Made by a program: the position numbers and the translations under genes. This document shows positions 6,450 to 6,968 of a DNA stretch of 6,968 bases, piece by piece. The stretch comes from an uncultured Clostridia bacterium (GTDB taxonomy: Bacteria; Bacillota; Clostridia; Oscillospirales; Oscillospiraceae). The stretch lies in NCBI GenBank assembly GCA_946619065.1, contig CAMOLY010000062.1:1-6968 (forward strand), read 5' to 3'. Position 1 is the first letter of the stretch; every line of letters begins with the position of its first letter. A model generated the notes under the pieces. The model was not told the origin of the DNA. It made no database searches and saw nothing but the letters and a program-made list of their open reading frames with translations.

Positions 6450-6500
6450 CCCTTGACAAGCAGGCGGATCTGTGTTATACTGTGCGGGCTGTCAAGGGAA
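6448..6500. repeat. Perfect 11-bp inverted repeat flanking the ylxM promoter
   Basis: TTCCCTTGACA (6448-6458) and TGTCAAGGGAA (6490-6500) are exact reverse complements with 31 bases between them. The left arm contains the whole -35 box. The right arm begins about where transcription should start. Arm centres are 42 bases apart, close to four turns of B-DNA, so a dimeric or looping regulator could contact both on one face. The left arm lies upstream of the expected start, so the pair should act as DNA and not as an RNA hairpin of this transcript. Confidence 0.8.
6453..6481 (+). promoter_or_regulatory. Sigma-A type promoter for ylxM-ffh
   Basis: The -35 box TTGACA (6453-6458) matches consensus exactly. 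A 17-base spacer leads to -10 TATACT (6476-6481), five of six matches, with an extended -10 TG at 6473-6474. The expected transcription start is near 6488. This would be a strong housekeeping promoter, suited to the signal recognition particle genes downstream, and it implies ylxM-ffh is transcribed separately from the upstream block. Confidence 0.85.
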
Positions 6501-6512
6501 TTGCTTTGACGC

Positions 6513-6520
6513 AAGGAGGA
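6513..6520 (+). promoter_or_regulatory. Ribosome binding site for ylxM
   Basis: AAGGAGGA lies eight bases before ATG 6529. The frame is open further upstream, with a TTG-type start near 6472, but that would lie inside the promoter -10 region and so cannot be on the transcript. The site therefore sets the start at 6529. Confidence 0.85.
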
Positions 6521-6528
6521 TCCCGGGC

Positions 6529-6924
6529 ATGAAGGTGGATAAACCGACGCTGTCGCAGCTTTTTGACTGCTATGGCGACCTGCTCACGCAGAAGCAGCGC
6601 CAGTGCTTCGACCTCTACTGCAACCAGGACGACAGCCTTGCCGAGATCGCGGAGCTGATGGGCACCAGCCGTCAGGGCGTCTACGACGCCGTCCGCCGCG
6701 CGGAGCAGCAGCTGCTGCGCTTTGAGCGGGTCGCGCTCTGCCTGGCCCATGCGCGCCGGGACCGCGCGCAGGCCGATGCGCTGCAGCGCCTGTCCGGCCG
6801 TCTGCGCACAGCCTCTCCCGAGGAGCTGCCGGAGCTCGCCGACGAGCTGGCCGCCCTCGCGGAGTCCCTGCGCCGGGACCCGGACCCAATCACCGAGAAA
6901 GGAGCATTCCCAGATGGCATTTGA
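6529..6924 (+). CDS. ylxM: YlxM family helix-turn-helix protein, SRP-associated
   Basis: The 131-residue protein belongs to the UPF0122/YlxM family, small DNA-binding-like proteins encoded directly before ffh in many Bacillota. In streptococci YlxM has been linked to modulation of signal recognition particle activity. The N-terminus reads LFDCYGDLLTQKQRQCFDLY, the family hallmark (residues 11-30). A helix-turn-helix like sigma factor region 4 follows at about 36-60, SLAEIAELMGTSRQGVYDAV. The tail after residue 70 is rich in Arg, Ala, Leu and Glu and likely forms a long helix or coiled coil. It is somewhat longer than the usual 110-120 residues and ends in a Pro-rich stretch. Its last 11 bases overlap the start of ffh, so the two are probably translationally coupled. 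A strong promoter lies just upstream. Confidence 0.93.
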   Translation: MKVDKPTLSQLFDCYGDLLTQKQRQCFDLYCNQDDSLAEIAELMGTSRQGVYDAVRRAEQQLLRFERVALCLAHARRDRAQADALQRLSGRLRTASPEELPELADELAALAESLRRDPDPITEKGAFPDGI

Positions 6925-6968
6925 AGGCTTAACCGAAAAGCTTTCCGCCGCGTTTCAGCGCCTGCGGA
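6914..6968 (+). CDS. ffh: Signal recognition particle protein Ffh, N-terminal fragment
   Basis: Only 18 codons are in the window, reading MAFEGLTEKLSAAFQRLR. This closely matches the N-terminal helix of the Ffh N domain. Ffh is the GTPase that binds signal sequences with 4.5S/6S RNA and hands ribosomes to FtsY at the membrane. AAAGGAG at 6898-6904 lies nine bases before ATG 6914, inside the end of ylxM and in a different frame. The call rests on the N-terminal match and on the conserved ylxM-ffh order; the GTPase motifs lie beyond the window. Confidence 0.9.
   Translation, partial: MAFEGLTEKLSAAFQRLR

Noticed and set aside
6490..6495. Minus-strand TTGACA in the right arm as a divergent promoter
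   Set aside because: At 17-base spacing the -10 position reads CAGATC on the minus strand, a poor match, and no minus-strand gene lies upstream.
4505..6514. Long open minus-strand frame opposite the zinc-ribbon gene
   Set aside because: The translation is rich in Arg, Gly, Ala and Asp without domains, whereas the + strand shows zinc ribbons, a membrane helix and a fold-like C-terminal domain. It also runs through the ylxM promoter.

Overview
The window is a GC-rich stretch with every recognisable gene on the + strand. Families and gene order (UvrA, an RqcP-type S4 protein, a three-hydrophobic-segment cardiolipin synthase, lipoproteins with strong AAGGAGG ribosome binding sites, and ylxM followed by ffh) point to a Gram-positive Bacillota chromosome, most likely a high-GC member of the Clostridia. 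That placement is inference from gene content and codon bias; nothing here names a species. I see no phage, transposon, CRISPR array, tRNA or rRNA.

Layout. Bases 1-620 hold the last ~205 codons of uvrA. A ~90-base AT-rich gap (621-710) follows; it carries a bulged hairpin and four tandem 8-bp TTTCATAC-type repeats. From 711 to 6418 five genes run head to tail with gaps of only 19-35 bases, so they probably form one transcript: rqcP (S4-domain ribosome quality control factor), a cardiolipin synthase, an unrecognised secreted lipoprotein, a lipoprotein with a serine-hydrolase domain of the class A beta-lactamase fold, and a 639-residue membrane protein. The last has three cytoplasmic zinc ribbons, one membrane segment, and an extracellular domain that looks like a degenerate copy of the same beta-lactamase fold. 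After a possible weak terminator, 6419-6528 carries a near-consensus sigma-A promoter bracketed by a perfect 11-bp inverted repeat; it drives ylxM (6529-6924), whose end overlaps the start of ffh (6914 onward), the signal recognition particle GTPase.

How the genes may work together. The ends of the window are housekeeping functions (DNA repair, ribosome rescue, protein targeting). The middle, from cls to the zinc-ribbon protein, is an envelope block: one enzyme making membrane lipid, two lipoproteins outside the membrane, and one membrane-spanning protein. The most unusual point is the pairing of a serine hydrolase that keeps S-x-x-K, S-x-N and K-T-G with an adjacent domain of the same fold that has lost all three motifs and is joined through the membrane to zinc ribbons. 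This looks like a catalytic/pseudoenzyme pair, possibly a cell-wall or beta-lactam-like ligand sensor. That function is a hypothesis, not something the sequence proves.
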